A DNA stretch of 64,000 bases, taken from positions 16,616,001-16,680,000 of the forward strand of contig OY540810.1 in assembly GCA_961205875.1 (NCBI GenBank). Reading direction: 5' to 3'. The stretch comes from Sialis fuliginosa. Its lineage: Eukaryota; Arthropoda; Insecta; Megaloptera; Sialidae. The position numbers and the translations under genes were made by a program. Below are positions 35,571 to 49,372 of the stretch, one piece after another; position 1 is the first letter of the stretch, and each line of letters begins with the position of its first letter. The notes under the pieces were generated by a model. The model searched no databases. It saw only the letters and a list, made by a program, of their open reading frames with translations, and was not told where the DNA came from.

Positions 35571-37094
35571 AATTTGTCAACACTAATAAAAACTTTAAAA
35601 TTGAATTAAATAGATATTTAAAAAAAAGTTTTTTACATTTTTACTACATTTTGAATTACTTTTGAAAAATACTTAAGTGAAAAGTGACATTAAAAGATAG
35701 TTGCTATCGTTTTGCTGTTTGTTGTGAGGCATATCATAATTTATTAATTAAGATTAGATTAAAATGAATTTAAAAAGTGATAAATTAAGTAATAATTCTT
35801 GATAATATTGATTTAGGTAATTTAGAGCACAATGACTGATTATTATTTTTATTCTAACTATTATAATATATAAATATATGTATATTAATAAAGAGTTAAT
35901 AACCATATTTACCAATGAAACATTTATATGCAAGAGTTATCGATGTATCGTAACACATTTGGTAAACGTCGTTATTAAAATTAGCAAAAATATAAATAAT
36001 GTATTTTAAAAAATATCAACTAAAACAAGTTTAAAGTAAGTGTACAAAAAATGTAATTCTTTAAAGAATAAGGAATTGTTGAAACGCATCTCATTCATGT
36101 AAAAGACCATATTCTTTAGTTCAAACTAAATAGGAAGTAGCAATAACGAGTAAAGATAATAAAAAGAAAGAGTAAAATATGAAAAAAAGACAATTCATTT
36201 CTTGCATATCAAATTATTTGAATAATAATTTAAGTCAATTTTTTCAGTGTTAATTGTAATATGTATTAATTAATTATGCAGCGGTAACCGGTACTCTAAC
36301 TACAAAAGAGGTTCTTATATTAAAAAAATAGTGCACCGGTTGCAGCTGTGAATAATATTAGAGGATGGGCCTTAATTAATAAAATATGCTCAGAAAATAA
36401 TAATAACTCCATCTGCATTTTGCAAAACGAAATATTATAATTTAGTAGTACTACGTGTAAAGTAGGGATGTCAATAACTTTTCAGTCGTGGGTTATTTAA
36501 AGTAAGTTATTTTGGTATTTATTATATTGAAAATAAAAAATATACACACTACAAAATGTACAACAGCCATGGACACAATTTAACATTGGCGATTATAACC
36601 TCATACATTTTCAAATAAGTTTTTTTTTGTATTGATTTATCAAAATTCATAGCAAAACTGGCCCTTTATATCCATTTCATCTTACTTACCTTCAAAATCA
36701 ATTAATGTAGAATCGTTTTATTTTTTAATGTATGCTCCATAATATCTGTTGTTATAAAATATATTATATTAGCTAATTAATAATAAATATAATAGGCCAG
36801 GAGCCAAGTCCGATATAAGGACAAAAATTATTTTTTGCCGATTTCTCAGAGTTTTTTTCAACTTTACAACAAAAGTAATTAATATTAAATAAAAGATAAT
36901 TAAATTCTTCACAAAAAATTTTCTAAACATATTTTTCACCGAATAAAGACCGTTTGAATTTATTAAAATTGAAATAGTATTTTAATGAAAATACAAAATT
37001 CAGACAATCATTATTTCGTGAATATGAATCTAACGAAAAATGTGTATAGATTTTTTTGTAGAGAATTTAATTAGCTTTCATTTTGTATTTAGGA

Positions 37095-38366
37095 TGATTC
37101 AGGACTGACGTACCAAATTTTCGTGAGAGGGCTACACTCGCTACAGCCTTTCAAAGATTTTATCCAAAATTAGTTTTTATTTAATATCTTGGAAACCCAT
37201 TCTGATACAATTATGTAATTTGAAACCCTGTTTCAAATTACATAAAAAATTGACGAAAAAGTCAATAGGATTTATTTTTTGTACATTAGGCGAGTGTCAC
37301 CCCCAGTGAATTTTTTACAACAGAAAAATATCTGTGGGTTGTATTTTTTTTAATAAATTGGACAGTTATCAGACTTGACAATGACCAAAAAAAAAGTCAA
37401 TTGATTCAATTTATTAGACATTTTACCCCTTGGATGATTTAAATAACCAAAAAAGGAGGTAAATAGGCTTTATTTTATTAACAAATGAGACGGGTGTCAT
37501 CTGGGGCGTTTAATGTGGGAAAATTTAGAAAAATCAATTTAAAAAATCAAAGATCAGAACTTTAAAAATCGATTTTTCTTTTAAATCAAATCGAGATTGG
37601 AAACCCTAAAATTAAATTATTAATCATTGTAGATTTGGACACCCCGTGTCAATCATTGGACGGTAGATAGTAAATCCAATAAGAGATATTTTTCGGAAAA
37701 ACCGCGGGGCCCCCAGAGACGCGGGGCCCGTAGCAATTGCTACTCCTGCTACATTGTTAATCTGGCACTGCCTAGTATCTGGAGTAAAACAAAATGGCTA
37801 TTAGTTATATAAAGATGCATTTTTTTAGGTATATTTATATGAACTTTTTTCTTATTTTTAATCATAGAACAAGAATAATATTTTATTTTGTTTAATTTGA
37901 AGCATCCATATTAAGTAAAATTCTGTATGCTTTTTTTGTATTGATATTTCTCGTTAACAGTTAATCCTATGACATATGTATGAGTAAAGTAAACTTTTGT
38001 GTATTTTGTGTCATATAATCTTATATTAGTGCCCAACTCAGGAAAAAATTAAAGAACAAAAAAATACTTAAATTAGAATAAAAAATACTAGATAAAAATT
38101 GATGGGCCTACTGGCCCATACAGTCTAAATTATTATTGGTTGATACTGGAAATCAATAACACTTATTAATACTAAACCTTGTATCTTTCATATAACTGTA
38201 TAGCAATGGGTTCTCAAGATATTAAATAAAAACTAAAATTTTGGTAAAATCTTTGTAGGCCTGTAGCTCCCTCACGAAAAATTTCCGGACACATATTCAT
38301 ATAAAGTTTATTGCTTAAAATATTTTTCTCAATACTGTTCAAATTTGGCACGCCAGTCCTGAATCA
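37095..38366. mobile_element. 1.27 kb element with inverted ends
   Basis: Ends: TGATTCAGGACTGACGTACCAAATTT at left, matched inverted by AAATTTGGCACGCCAGTCCTGAATCA at right. Inner landmarks TTTTCGTGAGAGGGCTAC and ATATCTTGGAAACCCATT reappear inverted near 38275 and 38205. The centre holds a GCGGGGCCCCCAGAGACGCGG block (near 37702) that may be a nested fragment. No coding sequence. Confidence 0.55.
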
Positions 38367-38810
38367 GCTTGTATTCTATATATATACTCTGATTTTCTGG
38401 AAGGGTAACATCAAAAATACTTGGCATCTGGGCTATAACTACATTATTATTTTTCTTATACATCTAGACCCGACTTGACGTTCTTGAAAAACAACGCAAA
38501 AGTAATATTTTATGAGAGTTATATTTTCACAAAAAGTTAAATACATAAATATTTTTCAAGACTACTAAAAAAATAAAATATCGCATGGTAGATCAATTAT
38601 TTTTCACTGCTTTACATAAATAATATTTTCACTGTCATCGTAACAACTTTTTACACGTTTTTTGTACGGATTAGTAAAAATACAATAAATGTTGTTCATA
38701 TGAAAGATAGATTGGTCCATAATATATTTGTTTTCAGTTAATTTTAAGTGCAAATGTTATCAACGACTTAGACTTTCTTACAATTAGCCACCAATAATAT
38801 AATAGATTAA

Positions 38811-39070
38811 GTTGTTCGAAAAGTTCATAGAAATTTTCAAAGGATGGTTGGAAACTCAGATATCTCTTGCTTAACGTAGGTTTATCATGTTATATTATAT
38901 ATTCTAGAAGGTAACGTTTCAACACATCGTTTTGAGGTTATGATTTCAAAAATTCACTTAACTTTTCCCCCAAAAATCACATCAAAAGATCGCTGAATAA
39001 AGGTAGATTCAATTATTAATAAATCGTGTTGTAATTTACTTTTAAATTCCGTGCGAACTTTTCGAACAAC
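38811..39070. mobile_element. mariner-like MITE (260 bp)
   Basis: Begins GTTGTTCGAAAAGTTC and ends GAACTTTTCGAACAAC, a 16 bp perfect inverted terminus of the type found on insect mariner-like elements. The target TA is not clearly preserved. The interior is non-coding. Confidence 0.6.
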
Positions 39071-39093
39071 CCGATAGTATATTTCTAAAAGCT

Positions 39094-39321
39094 CGTCCAG
39101 TACAAAGCAACGGACGAAAATTGTGCTCTGTAAAGCACTGGAGTTTGGAACTCGTTTAATTAATATTTTCCATCCAAAGTCGAGTACAGAGCATACATAA
39201 ATATTATTAGTTGGATGAGTTATAACTTCATCTTACAGCGTTGTATAAATATCAATTAAACGAGTCCCAAACTATAGTGCTTTACAGAGAACAATTTTTG
39301 TCCGTTGCTCTGTACTGGACG
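39094..39321. mobile_element. Palindromic foldback MITE (228 bp)
   Basis: CGTCCAGTACAAAGCAACGGACGAAAATTG at the left is mirrored by CAATTTTTGTCCGTTGCTCTGTACTGGACG at the right, and CTCTGTAAAGCACT by AGTGCTTTACAGAG. The two halves fold onto each other over nearly the full length. It sits directly beside the mariner-like MITE. Confidence 0.7.
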
Positions 39322-39831
39322 ATCTTTTGGAAATATGCAACCCGATAACCGTTATACGTTTAAAGGCCTATATACATATACGTATATTTATTTTATTTTT
39401 AAATTTTTTTGCTGTCACCAAACTACCTTTCATAAAATGTTATTTGCGTATTTTATTTAACAATTGAATGAATATTTGTTGTAATCGAAGGTGGATTTAG
39501 ACTTAAAAGTTGCAGACAGTTTTGATATTTAGTTCTAAAAATAATAATAATTTTAAAAGTTTTTTCTAAATATGTAATTATAATGGCAATTTACCGAACT
39601 GTCTTAAATTTGTCAATAGTCGTACTTTATACATTTAATAGTCTGTATTATAACATTTATAATTAGTTTAAATAATTTTAACAGAGCTTAAATCATCTAT
39701 CTTTAAACACCATAACGTAAATATTATTTTTTATTTAAATATAGAACACGTCAAAATTAATAAAATCAATTATACCTCACTATATAAACCTGAATATTAA
39801 AAAATACTTATTTTTGTACTAAAAACAATTA

Positions 39832-40134
39832 CAGTGGAGCATCATTATTGTCCGTTCATCATTATTGTCCGATTGTTTACCATCTTTTCCTGATTTTTTG
39901 CGAACAATAAAATAGCTCACTTTCGCGCGTTTTACTCGTTATACAGTTTATAATCTGCGTAATAACCACACAATAATAAAAACTGCTGTCAAAGCACACG
40001 TGTCACATTTTTATATGTATTTTACTAATGTTAACGCGTGTATGTATTCGTATGTATTCTATGCGCATGAGGGGTAAAACTCGGAGTGGGGAAAAATGTA
40101 AGCGGACAGTATTGACAATAATGCTTTTCTACTG
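39832..40134. mobile_element. pogo/Tigger-like MITE (303 bp)
   Basis: Left end CAGTGGAGCATCATTATTGTCCG; right end read inward CAGTAGAAAAGCATTATTGTCAATACTGTCCG. A TA lies on each side (39830-39831, 40135-40136). CAGTRGA termini next to TA match pogo-type elements. Non-coding. Confidence 0.65.
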
Positions 40135-40379
40135 TATAACTTTTGTTTAAGGCCTTGACAAATAACAGCGTTGAAACGTCGCTGCGTAATGTGTCAGGCT
40201 CATTCATTTATTTGCCAAAGCCTTAAACTGGCTCCAACTTTAATTCTAGTCTTACTTTCAGTTAGCAATAAAAACCCAAGGGTCGAGAGTTAAATACTCT
40301 TAAAAAGAACTACAACATTACTTATGTTCAGGTTGATATGGTTGAAAAAAAACACTAGTAATACATACATACTCCAAAA

Positions 40380-40584
40380 CAGGGCCGTAACTGTGTTCCG
40401 GGGCTCCGCAACAGCGTAAAAATTAGAGTCGGCAAGATTGAAAAAAAGGTAATTAAAATTAGTAACAAGCGTAAAATTGTGGATTGTGGAAAAAAAAGAT
40501 ATTAAATTTTTATATTTTGCATATAATGGAGGCCCCTCGGTCACTTGCTGCCCCGGGGCCCCAGAGCCTCTAGTTACGGCCCTG
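40380..40584. mobile_element. hAT-type MITE (205 bp), relative of 23552-23945
   Basis: CAGGGCCGTAACT...AGTTACGGCCCTG with perfect flanking CTCCAAAA (40372-40379, 40585-40592). Subterminal CCCCGGGGCCCC and GAGGCCCCTCGGTCAC are shared with the 394 bp copy, so this is an internally deleted relative. Confidence 0.9.
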
Positions 40585-42221
40585 CTCCAAAATCTTCAAT
40601 ATACTTGTCAATATGTCAATTTAAACCATGTGAAAGTTAGAGAGGTTATATTGAAGTTATATTTAATACATTTGAAAAACATATTTAACTCAATATACTT
40701 AAACAAACTATAGTTACCATTTGTATGCAAAATTAACTGAAGTACACTGCCAGTCTAGGCTCTTCCTGTTTGTTTTTTATAATGTTAAATGTTTAAATAA
40801 TTTTTCTATGTACCAAACAGACAGATACATCGATATATTATAAATATTCTGCAGTTATAGTAATTATACATATTTGCGCGATTGTATTGAAAATTGCAAA
40901 AAATTTATATCAGGAATTTTAATAAAATATAAATTTGTTGTTAAACATGATTTTCTGATTTCCAAAAATAATAGCATTGTAGAAGAGAAAGATAACCAAT
41001 CGTTTCCGATTGAAATCGAACCTATAAGTGTACTGTTACTTTTACATGCGATAATAATTTACCCAGTATTAATTTTGGCTTGCTGTTAATATACTTTCAC
41101 ATAAATGTTGGAAAGCAAATGGCTTTTGTCATAACTTAATGATTCGGTAAAACCTCTTTAGTTGTCACTTAGTTTTACTTGCAATGTATACAAATAAGTA
41201 AGTTACAGTCAATTATTACATCGCTTCCAATATCAACTATATTTTAAGCAATATAAAGAAATATGTTTCAGTGGGTTAATAAAATATATTCATTTTTTAC
41301 TTCAAAAATATGGATTTCAAATTCTATTAACATATATAGATATATCATCAAAAAAAAGATGTTAATGATATCATAAAGATATCTTTTTTTAGAAATGTCA
41401 TGAGAAAGAGATCTTAATTGAATATGGAAAGTTAATATTTATTCATTTATATCTTTAATCTAATAAACTGATACATATAGTACTCAAATTGAAAATAACG
41501 GAAATAAGGGTTAGAATACATTATATAAATATACAATCTGGCCTAGACACAGAGAAGGCTAGGGGGACCATATGGCCCGGGCCTCTGTATTCTCAGGGGC
41601 TCAGGTTCCCCAAATATTATTTTGATTTTACAGATTTATTTACTAATAGGGGAATTGTTAGGAATTTTCCTACGCTCGCGAAAGCTCTCTCAAGGCCTGT
41701 ACACAATATACATTTATGTTACATTAGGATTTTTAAATAATTTAAATTCTATCGTTTTATCAATTTGAGGGCTATTATTATATAAGAATGTCAAAACTTT
41801 TTAATTTTTTCAATATTGTATAAAATACTAAATATACATGTCATAAAAATTCGTAATGTTAAAAACGTAGCATTTTTTATAAACTAAATTTTCCAAATTT
41901 AAATAATTAGATAAATACCTACTATAAAACTTGTCTGAAACGAAGTTCCACTATTAGAACGAGAGTGACGAAGCTAGTGCTGTATTTTTTATTAATCATC
42001 TCAACATAACATTGTTCATATAAATGAAATCCGATCCATGCTTTATATATATTTAAAGTACACTTGTTTATAACTACAATTTCACATCACTATAAAGAAC
42101 TGTGTAGTTTCTTACTTTTTATAAATATTTAAGAATGGTGTTGAAAATATTAAACTTGATCCTTTAAAATAAGGGTAGGTAATAAGTAAATATCGACTGT
42201 TAAAAATATATAATGTAGTTT

Positions 42222-42300
42222 TATGTCCGGTATTATAAAGGAGCTAAAAAATCTGATAGCTAATAAGCACTTTAAAATGAGATATTAATTCTATAATAGT
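42222..42300 (+). repeat. Partial copy of the 15650-15927 MITE
   Basis: Shares TGTCCGGTATTATAAAG and, further on, AGCACTTTAAAATGAGATAT with the left arm of that element. The right half is absent or unrecognisable. Confidence 0.4.
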
Positions 42301-43470
42301 ATCTAAAGATTAGTAATGGAATTTAGAGCAGTGATACTTCAACTTATTGGCGACTCTGACCGTACAAAATAATTTTCAATATATCACCAATGTTTTAATA
42401 CCATTGGTGTTTATTTACCACGCGTGCGCGAAAATTGTCAAACACTTCAAGAAAATACATACTTTCCGGGAAAAATGATCAGATCTAATTGAATCAAAAT
42501 TTCTTATACAGTTCTGATTCCGAAAATGGCCTGATCTTAACTAAATTTTTTACTATAAAACTTTTTTTTTACTATAAAATTACACTGTTAGCGAGAATTA
42601 AGTTACTCTGACTGGATATAGAATTAGATCTAATTGGACTTATTGTTAGCCAGTGTCCATAAAATATCTATAGATACATATATATGGCATTAAATCCAAA
42701 CTGACTGGAAACGAGTTTCAAATCTGTTCATTTTTTTCTTGGGTTAATAAAATTAAAAGTAGGATTATGTCACGTTATTTTTTTAATGAATTTCTGTTCG
42801 TAATAACTTTGAAAAAAATTATAACCTCTAAATAAATATAGAATATATTCAACACCGTTCTAAATCATGACTTTGTAAAAATGTAAATGTTAATTATATA
42901 TAGAATTTATTAATTATAGGCAAATAAGAGCTTTTTATATAATTTATTTTTTGAAAATGCCTGTGCATTACAAAGTACAGCGGTGTCTAATGTATTTTCG
43001 TTTAAGTGCAGGGCGATTCTTATGTCAATTGGTATATAATGCAAAATCTAAAATTAATATGTTTTCTTTTCGAATATTCTGCACTGTTTATTGTATGAAA
43101 TAAATAATCATTCTATTTGTATTTGCTGTTTTTTATCTAACTTTTATTCCCTAATGCCTGATATTATAAATAGTCCAAGCTATCTAGGCTAAAAAGTACC
43201 TAAAATAGGAATTTGTACTACTCACAGGTTTTGTTACAAATGTGGTTTATTCTTACTATAAATGTATTTATAAACTAACACAATCAATTTAGTAGCGTCG
43301 ATATACCGGGTGTTCCAGATTACCTGTCCACTATGTTTTACACCCAAACTATTGAAAATAGTTTTATGATAAAATATTTACTATATACATATATATATCG
43401 ACCCTAAAGATTTTCAGTAATATATTTTCAACCCCCTAAAAAAACCTTGGGGATAGTTTGAGGTGTACAT

Positions 43471-43500
43471 TAGGGTGGAGTGAAAAAAATTTTTTTTACC
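43471..43500 (+). repeat. Solo terminus related to the 4.8 kb foldback
   Basis: TAGGGTGGAGTGAAAAAAATTTTTT resembles the TAGAGTGGAGCGAAAAATTTTTT end of the foldback at 27182. The matching opposite end was not found downstream. Confidence 0.4.
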
Positions 43501-43814
43501 ATTCCTGTCCAATTTTGTGTTCAAAATCTCTACCTAAGCTTTTGTAAAGTTATTTAATGGTTCTACTAAAATAAATAAGCTTTGGACATATTGAGTAGAA
43601 AAGAGAGATAATTGTGTTAAATTGACCTGTATATAACAATAGGCCTACGTCAAAAATTAAAAATTGAAAAAAAATTATTTAATTATAAAATGCACCCTGT
43701 TTAAAGTTTTATGTGTACTTATGTTATACACTAGGTATGACTAAACACTAAAATTATAAATGTTTATAGGCTACAAACATGTTTTTTAATATATTTTTTG
43801 CTAGAAAAACGTAT

Positions 43815-43890
43815 ATTTGTCCGCCGGATATTCGGCCGCCGGATATCCGGCCTTACAGCTCGCCGGATATTCGGTATCCGGCCTAAACAC
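43815..43890 (+). repeat. CCGGATATTCGG short direct repeats
   Basis: Variants of CGCCGGATATTCGG/CCGGATATCCGGCC recur four times in about 75 bp. This pattern is seen near the ends of some BED-finger hAT transposons; no full element was delimited. Confidence 0.45.
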
Positions 43891-44036
43891 TATCCGTTTC
43901 ATCTCTAGTTTTGATACACCTTGTACAAATAATGCAATTTTGTTTGATGTAATATCGCAATAATAGAGCATATGCCAAAACTATTTTTAGTAGAAAACAA
44001 TTTTTTTTTTGTTGTAATATAAAAATAACATGTTGA

Positions 44037-45471
44037 CGCTAGGAAACCATCTGTCAAAAACGACACGTCACCACCTAGTGAGCGACGCTGGCAAAACTGG
44101 GTTTGTACTTTCAAAAATCGGGATAGCCGGGTGTGTCATTAGTCATTAGCAGTGTGCCTATGTTTCGATTTCGCTAATTTTTTTTTTATCTATGCACCTC
44201 TATCTGAAGAAGTATTTCACTAACTTTTAATTAATTTTGAAAATTATTTTAGCTGTAATTAATTAAAATTTGAAAATCGAAAACATTTGTTTTTTACTTA
44301 ATGACTTCATATAATTGGATGAAATTTTCAGGAAATCTTTAGGTTGATATATGGTCTTAAAAACCATTTTTTTTTTAAATTTTTTATTAACTTTTTTTAT
44401 GGCATTTTTTTTTTTTTTTTTCAAATTTCTTATTTTATCCAATACGAAAATTACGAAGGTCGAACATAAATTTATGTATGTTATATTAAAGCGAAATATT
44501 CCTATTGTGATTCATGGATATGCGTATCTAATGTAAATGTATATGGCGGATTACAAAAGTGCGGATATCTCCGAATAGTCCAACCAATGAAACAGAGAAA
44601 ATGATCAAAATGGGAAACAACGATGTTTAAGTTAATTCTTATAGATTTTGAACCGCTGAACAATAAAAAAATAACTTCACCTCTAAAAACTGGATAAAAG
44701 GGTGAACATCAAGTTCCCCTCCCCCCGTTTTTTCGATTTATTTCACAATCTAAATCGACGATAAGCTTATATTATGATTGATATTTGTAACTGATACTTA
44801 AACGAATCAATTGAGATCAGTTAGATAAAATAAAATCAAAAAACACCACTTTCACAGGGTGAAAAAGCCATAACATTGCTAATTTTCAGTCCTAAGCAGT
44901 AAAAATTGAATAACTCGGGGGGACATCATCGCGCAAACTCGTAATTTAGCTTAAATTCTTCCTAAAGCTCCAAAAAATTGAGGTCAACCATAATATAACC
45001 AAATATGAATAGCGTTACTAATGATATTAGCCAATATAAGGGTGAAGAAAAACATATTTAAAAAAAATATGTTGCACTAAAAACTAAGTAAAAAAAATCA
45101 GGAATCAATATTTTTTTAACAAATTACACTTCTAGCTTCAATTTATACAGCGTTGATCGTAGGCTGTACAAGAAACAAAGTTTTTAAAATGCATATTAAA
45201 ATGTAAGAAAACGTAATTCTGGTATACAACAAAGCGATCCACTTTTTGATTGGGTACACAACAAATGCGGCTACTTTTATTTTTAGCCATTACTCGAGGG
45301 AATACAAATTCGTGTGAGTCACAAAAATATTCGTTATATTGATTAGTCACAATAAATTATATAGATTTTTTAATAATAATTTTGACAGTTTGAATTTATC
45401 TACGTTTGACATAAACCCAAAATTGTTAATTTTCGCCACTGGGCGGCGCTAGTAGCGATGGTTTCCTAGCG
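44037..45471. mobile_element. 1.43 kb element with 14 bp perfect inverted ends
   Basis: CGCTAGGAAACCAT at the left is exactly inverted at the right (ATGGTTTCCTAGCG). Just inside are GAGCGACGCTGGC (left) and GCCACTGGGCGGCGCTAG (right). Open frames of 60-70 residues inside are AT-rich and unrecognised. Confidence 0.5.
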
Positions 45472-45951
45472 TATATGTCAATTTTCTTATAAAAATGGTC
45501 ATAATTTCTAAACCGCTCAGTATAATCCTACACATGTCTGTATCAAAATATCGAAAAAAATGAATGCTTTAAGATTATCAATCAAAAAAATACAAATTGT
45601 ATTTAAAAAAACATAACTTTTATTTGTAACGCACTTATGGGACACCTGTATAAATTTAACTATTTTTAAAATATGCGGCTTGTCTAACCTGACAACTTTT
45701 GTATTTAAAGTTTTCTTCTATTTGATATAATAAATGAAATATTGAACTTTGACGTAGTCTTGGGACACTCTGTATATGAAAATTTCAATTGTTTGTTTAA
45801 TTAATACACAATTAAGCTAACTTCATGAGTTACATGATAGACAAAAAGAGGTTCTTATTTATAGAAATGAGACATTTTAAGATATCTCTAGATTTGGAAA
45901 AAAATCATTAATCCAGTATAAATAATTAATAAAAATAATCTATAAAATAAA

Positions 45952-45957
45952 TTTATT
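45952..45957 (-). promoter_or_regulatory. Candidate polyadenylation signal of UHRF1
   Basis: AATAAA on the minus strand, about 80 bp beyond the UHRF1 stop codon, at a normal distance. Confidence 0.5.
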
Positions 45958-46035
45958 GTCAATAAAAAACACACAATACTTATAATAATACAATTCATTT
46001 AATAAAGAAATATTTAAATATATTATTACAATTAG

Positions 46036-48949
<2,914 letters not shown>

Positions 48950-49372
48950 TTTTGTTTATAAACATTAACAATATACAATTGAAAATATTAAAAATGTTCA
49001 ATTAAGTACACTATTGACAAACTGTTTCAATAATAATTTTGGCGGTAAAAAACTCAATCGTAACGATCGTAATCAGTCGGTAAAGTAAATAGTTGATTGA
49101 GATATCAAACGTCAAAATTTTTCCACATGTTTGTCAAATTCAAATAACGAGAACATATAAACTACAAAAACCCTATTTTCCAATATATACATATTTCGAC
49201 ATTTCATGTTACTTGACATTTGCGTATAAATAATAATATTGAATAATAAAATATTTTATCGAAAATTAATCAGTTTTGTTAACAATGTACGGCAAGTTTG
49301 AACCATTCAGAAACTATGAAAATGTATTATTATTATTACGTAAATAATTAATTTAATAAAGAAAAAATTTAA
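48950..49372. promoter_or_regulatory. Bidirectional promoter region UHRF1/BRAP with E2F-like site
   Basis: 423 bp separate the divergent UHRF1 and BRAP start codons, so both core promoters must lie here or overlap the 5' UTRs. TTTTGGCGGTAAAA (49037-49050), about 90 bp from the UHRF1 ATG, is close to the E2F consensus (TTTSGCGC / TTTGGCGGGAAA). No TATA box stands out in the AT-rich background. Confidence 0.5.

Larger units (their letters stand above)
35571..46035. other. Gene-free, transposon-rich stretch between two genes
   Basis: No exon with recognisable homology was found over about 10.5 kb. The stretch holds several elements listed separately (37095-38366, 38811-39070, 39094-39321, 39832-40134, 40380-40584, 44037-45471) and AT-rich unique sequence. 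Short open frames of 60-90 residues show no domain or splice context. Confidence 0.65.
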
